Source of the DNA: DAISJM01 sp036821485
GTDB taxonomy: Bacteria > Verrucomicrobiota > Kiritimatiellia > CAIQIC01 > JAGNIJ01
DNA length: 18,432 nucleotides
NCBI GenBank assembly: GCA_036821485.1
Contig: DAISJM010000054.1
Location: 1-18,432 of the forward strand
Direction of reading: 5' to 3'
Part shown: one piece after another, positions 16,173 through 18,432 of the stretch
Position numbering within the stretch: position 1 is the first letter of the stretch
How the letters are laid out: every line of letters starts with the position of its first letter
Notes under the pieces: generated by a model
Databases searched by the model: none
Seen by the model: the letters and a program-made list of their open reading frames with translations, nothing else
What the model was told of the DNA's origin: nothing
Made by a program: the position numbers and the translations under genes

Positions 16173-17161
16173 CACGGCTCCCTCACCTGCTCCATCGGCT
16201 TCAAGTCCTTGAACAAATTCTGCTTCGGATCAAACTCCAGATTCCGATCATTGGGAGTTGGGTTGAGGTAGTAGGTGAATGAGAGTAGACCACCATTTGT
16301 GCCCGCAGCCCCGAAAACAAAATCATCAGGAATCTTCCCATAGTACGCATTCGTAACCACCCCCGTTCGATTCGTTGTGCTGCGAACCCTGACCAAGTAT
16401 CCTCGTCCTTGTCTAGTATCGCTGACGACTCCGTCCCGATCGTCATCAGTTTGCGCCTGCATGCTCGCCTTCCGCCATCTACCCGAGGAGACATATCCCG
16501 CCTCATATGCATAACGAGGCATGAAAAGTGCGCTGCCTGACGGATTACCGTATAGGACTTCATAATCCACGGGAACCAGACCATCTTTCGGCTGAGAGAA
16601 GTTCAACCTAAGAACAGAATCATTGTTTCTGTAATCTTCCCAATGGCCATCGATTCGGAATACCAAGTCGCTGACCACGCCATTGCCCGCAGGCCTAACC
16701 CAGTCCCCAAACACTAGGTCATAACCGAAAGCCACGTTCGTTGTGGGGATCATGGTCTTCACATGCTTCGCATACATTGCGATCGGATTCACAATCCGCT
16801 TAACCACCATAGTCACAACGGGATTCCAAGGCTGCCATTTATCACCGCTAACAGCATTCGACCACGGCTGCCCAGCCTTCGGAAACGTAAACACGCCATG
16901 GCTGTAGTACCACCCGTCTTCCATGACACTGAATGTCGCCTGACCAGAGATCGCATGCCCCCCTGCGGTGAACATCCCATTGGTATCCGTAATACCCCTA
17001 TTCTGTTTGCCTTCAAAGAAACCGACTCGCACTGGCATCCCTGAGACTTCTTGGCCTTCATCATCAAGAAGCTTCAACGTTATCATAGCCTCAGGGGCTG
17101 CCCATGCATTGCCAGCCAAGACCAAGAACCAAAGATACACAACGATCAACATTCTCATCAT
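16172..17161 (-). CDS. Secreted protein with Ig-like N-terminal domain, function unknown
   Basis: A 329-residue protein with a Sec signal peptide (MLIVVYLWFLVLAGNAWA, probable cleavage after AWA). Residues about 25-85, with LKLLDDEGQEVSGMPVRVGF and a GITDTNGMF turn, look like a carboxypeptidase-regulatory or Ig-like beta sandwich. A later TDDDRDGVVSD resembles a calcium-binding DxDxDG loop. The rest is beta- and aromatic-rich without a recognised family. It overlaps the genes on either side by one base (TGATG), so all three are translated in series. Base composition is visibly more AT-rich than in the left half. Confidence 0.65.
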   Translation of the reverse strand: MMRMLIVVYLWFLVLAGNAWAAPEAMITLKLLDDEGQEVSGMPVRVGFFEGKQNRGITDTNGMFTAGGHAISGQATFSVMEDGWYYSHGVFTFPKAGQPWSNAVSGDKWQPWNPVVTMVVKRIVNPIAMYAKHVKTMIPTTNVAFGYDLVFGDWVRPAGNGVVSDLVFRIDGHWEDYRNNDSVLRLNFSQPKDGLVPVDYEVLYGNPSGSALFMPRYAYEAGYVSSGRWRKASMQAQTDDDRDGVVSDTRQGRGYLVRVRSTTNRTGVVTNAYYGKIPDDFVFGAAGTNGGLLSFTYYLNPTPNDRNLEFDPKQNLFKDLKPMEQVREP

Positions 17162-18432
17162 CACTGGCTCAGCCCCCCAAGGTCCGTGCTTATCGTATCA
17201 AAGAGACGGTAGACATAAGTGTATGCAATTGTTCCATAGTCGCCGTGCAACCAGCGATTCTGCCAGTCGCCCTCCAAACGTAACGCAGGCCATCCAGTTT
17301 GAAAAGACGATGTGTTCATATTGAAGTTCCTGTCTTCGCCCCCCTCAATGAATGCCAGCACTGGATTGGCACCGACTGGCAGACTCATGGCAGGAATCAT
17401 CTCCGCGAGAAACCTGCTGCGATTGTCCACAGCAAAGCCACTACCCTCTCCATAGTCGGCCCCATACAATCCGATAACCTGCGATCCTCCGGGATTGAAG
17501 AATGGATGATCCTTCAGACCAGAGTATGGAGGAATAAGAAGCCCAGCAGCCTGAGCAGGCGGACATGAGATCTCATTTCCCCCAGGATCCTGAACATTCC
17601 AGTATGAGTTGAACCCCCAACCGCCATAGGTACTGCCACCAAGCCAATCAGCGTGCCTCCCCTTCCACTGCTCCTGAATACACCATGCATACCTGCGAGA
17701 TCCAGCGATGAGTCCGAAGAGATCATCGGCTCCTGGCGAGCCATCTAGCGTCTCCAAAACCTGATCCCCGGATGAGTAGAAGTTGTAGACCTGAGGCCCG
17801 ATAGAAGGGAACCGACCCTTCCATGTCAACTGCTTCCGACCATCGCCATGCAGATATAGCTCATGCCACTTGCTGGCCCAAAGCCCATCATTGTATGGCC
17901 GCCAATCTATCTGAACCATCGCCTCATCAAAGGATCCAACATCATAGGCTTCTCTTGCCACCGCCGCATGCAACATAAAATAGCGCATCGGATTAGCCCC
18001 GTAATCCTGAATGGCACTGGATACAACTATGTTGCCAAGACTGAACGCCACAACGCTTACATCTCCCTGCAAGTTGCCGAGGTACTCTGCATAGGCAGGA
18101 GCCGTTTCGAAGGCGTTGATAACATTTGCATGGTAGTACGTCGTCAGGTTCTCATCACCAAACCACGCCACTCCGGTGTACTTCGCCTTAGATCCGGACC
18201 AGTACAACCGCTTGAAGGTTTCAGCTATATTCCCCTCTCCGGCAGCTGGATCTTCGTTGAACCCATGAATGAAAACCACATTCTTCCCATTGGAGTGCAC
18301 GTCCGGGTTGTTCCGTGGTTCCCCAGTATGACTCTCCCCGCCACGGCTGTCCCCTGCCGCAGGCCGCAGGTTCAGATATCGATACATATCCTCCACACCC
18401 ATAATGCTGAGAGCAAGGGAGTTACTGCTGAC
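17161..18432 (-). CDS. Alpha/beta-hydrolase-like protein, C-terminal part (open at right edge)
   Basis: At least 420 residues. The frame has no stop through the right edge, so the true start lies beyond 18432; an internal ATG at 18402 is not a convincing start. NVVFIHGFNEDP (near 18265) is the oxyanion-hole region of an alpha/beta hydrolase. VVAFSLGN (Ser at about 18042-18040) is the nucleophile elbow, with Ala where the first Gly of GxSxG usually stands. FYSSGDQVLETL and NRWLHGDYG are candidate sites for the Asp and His. The substrate is unknown; lipase or esterase activity is plausible. It may be the enzymatic end of a larger secreted protein. It is first in the leftward chain ending at the retron. 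Confidence 0.65.
   Translation of the reverse strand, partial: VSSNSLALSIMGVEDMYRYLNLRPAAGDSRGGESHTGEPRNNPDVHSNGKNVVFIHGFNEDPAAGEGNIAETFKRLYWSGSKAKYTGVAWFGDENLTTYYHANVINAFETAPAYAEYLGNLQGDVSVVAFSLGNIVVSSAIQDYGANPMRYFMLHAAVAREAYDVGSFDEAMVQIDWRPYNDGLWASKWHELYLHGDGRKQLTWKGRFPSIGPQVYNFYSSGDQVLETLDGSPGADDLFGLIAGSRRYAWCIQEQWKGRHADWLGGSTYGGWGFNSYWNVQDPGGNEISCPPAQAAGLLIPPYSGLKDHPFFNPGGSQVIGLYGADYGEGSGFAVDNRSRFLAEMIPAMSLPVGANPVLAFIEGGEDRNFNMNTSSFQTGWPALRLEGDWQNRWLHGDYGTIAYTYVYRLFDTISTDLGGLSQ

Overview
The window looks like one end of a GC-rich bacterial contig, probably from the PVC superphylum (Kiritimatiellota, Lentisphaerota or Verrucomicrobiota). That placement is inference from a Gram-negative envelope gene set (LpxL-type acyltransferase, lipoprotein signal), many exported proteins of unfamiliar type, and repeat-rich intergenic DNA. 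No rRNA or marker phylogeny is available here. The first 121 bases are an almost perfect fold-back palindrome inside cysS, which most simply marks a chimeric or mis-assembled contig end.

Left and middle (1-13830) is mostly chromosomal housekeeping. It holds a truncated cysS, a glycoside-hydrolase-like lipoprotein, a DnaQ-type exonuclease that appears to carry an export signal, an unknown protein with a Cys/His cluster, tRNA-Pro(CGG) with its own promoter and terminator, and a ferritin-like protein. A tightly packed leftward cluster then reads lipA, MGDG-synthase-like glycosyltransferase, LpxL-like acyltransferase, GT2 glycosyltransferase, COG2426 membrane protein. The two junctions flanking lpxL are 4-base stop/start overlaps, so the glycolipid and lipid A genes are very probably co-translated. 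tadA diverges from lipA. A second leftward cluster has a small membrane protein, an SH3-repeat exported protein and a multi-pass GT-C-like membrane protein.

The notable part is 13831-15786. After about 375 bases of gene-free, hairpin-rich repeats comes a retron on the minus strand: a reverse transcriptase with the retron-diagnostic NAxxH and VTG motifs. Directly upstream of it are TWO tandem copies of a retron msr-msd RNA, about 175 nt each with a 210-base period. The copies are nearly identical except at the tip of the msd hairpin, where both arms of the stem are replaced by an unrelated but still self-complementary sequence. Base changes in the a1/a2 stem are all G.U-compatible on the minus strand and would be A.C mismatches on the plus strand. 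This fixes the transcribed strand and suggests both copies are functional. One RT probably makes two msDNAs with different tips. No effector gene is evident.

The right end (15780-18432) is visibly more AT-rich. It is a leftward chain of three exported or enzyme-like genes: a partial alpha/beta hydrolase, a secreted protein with an Ig-like start, and a Tat-exported zinc-ribbon protein. They are joined by one-base TGATG overlaps, and the last stop codon lies inside the 5' edge of the first retron RNA copy. The retron may therefore be read from this operon.
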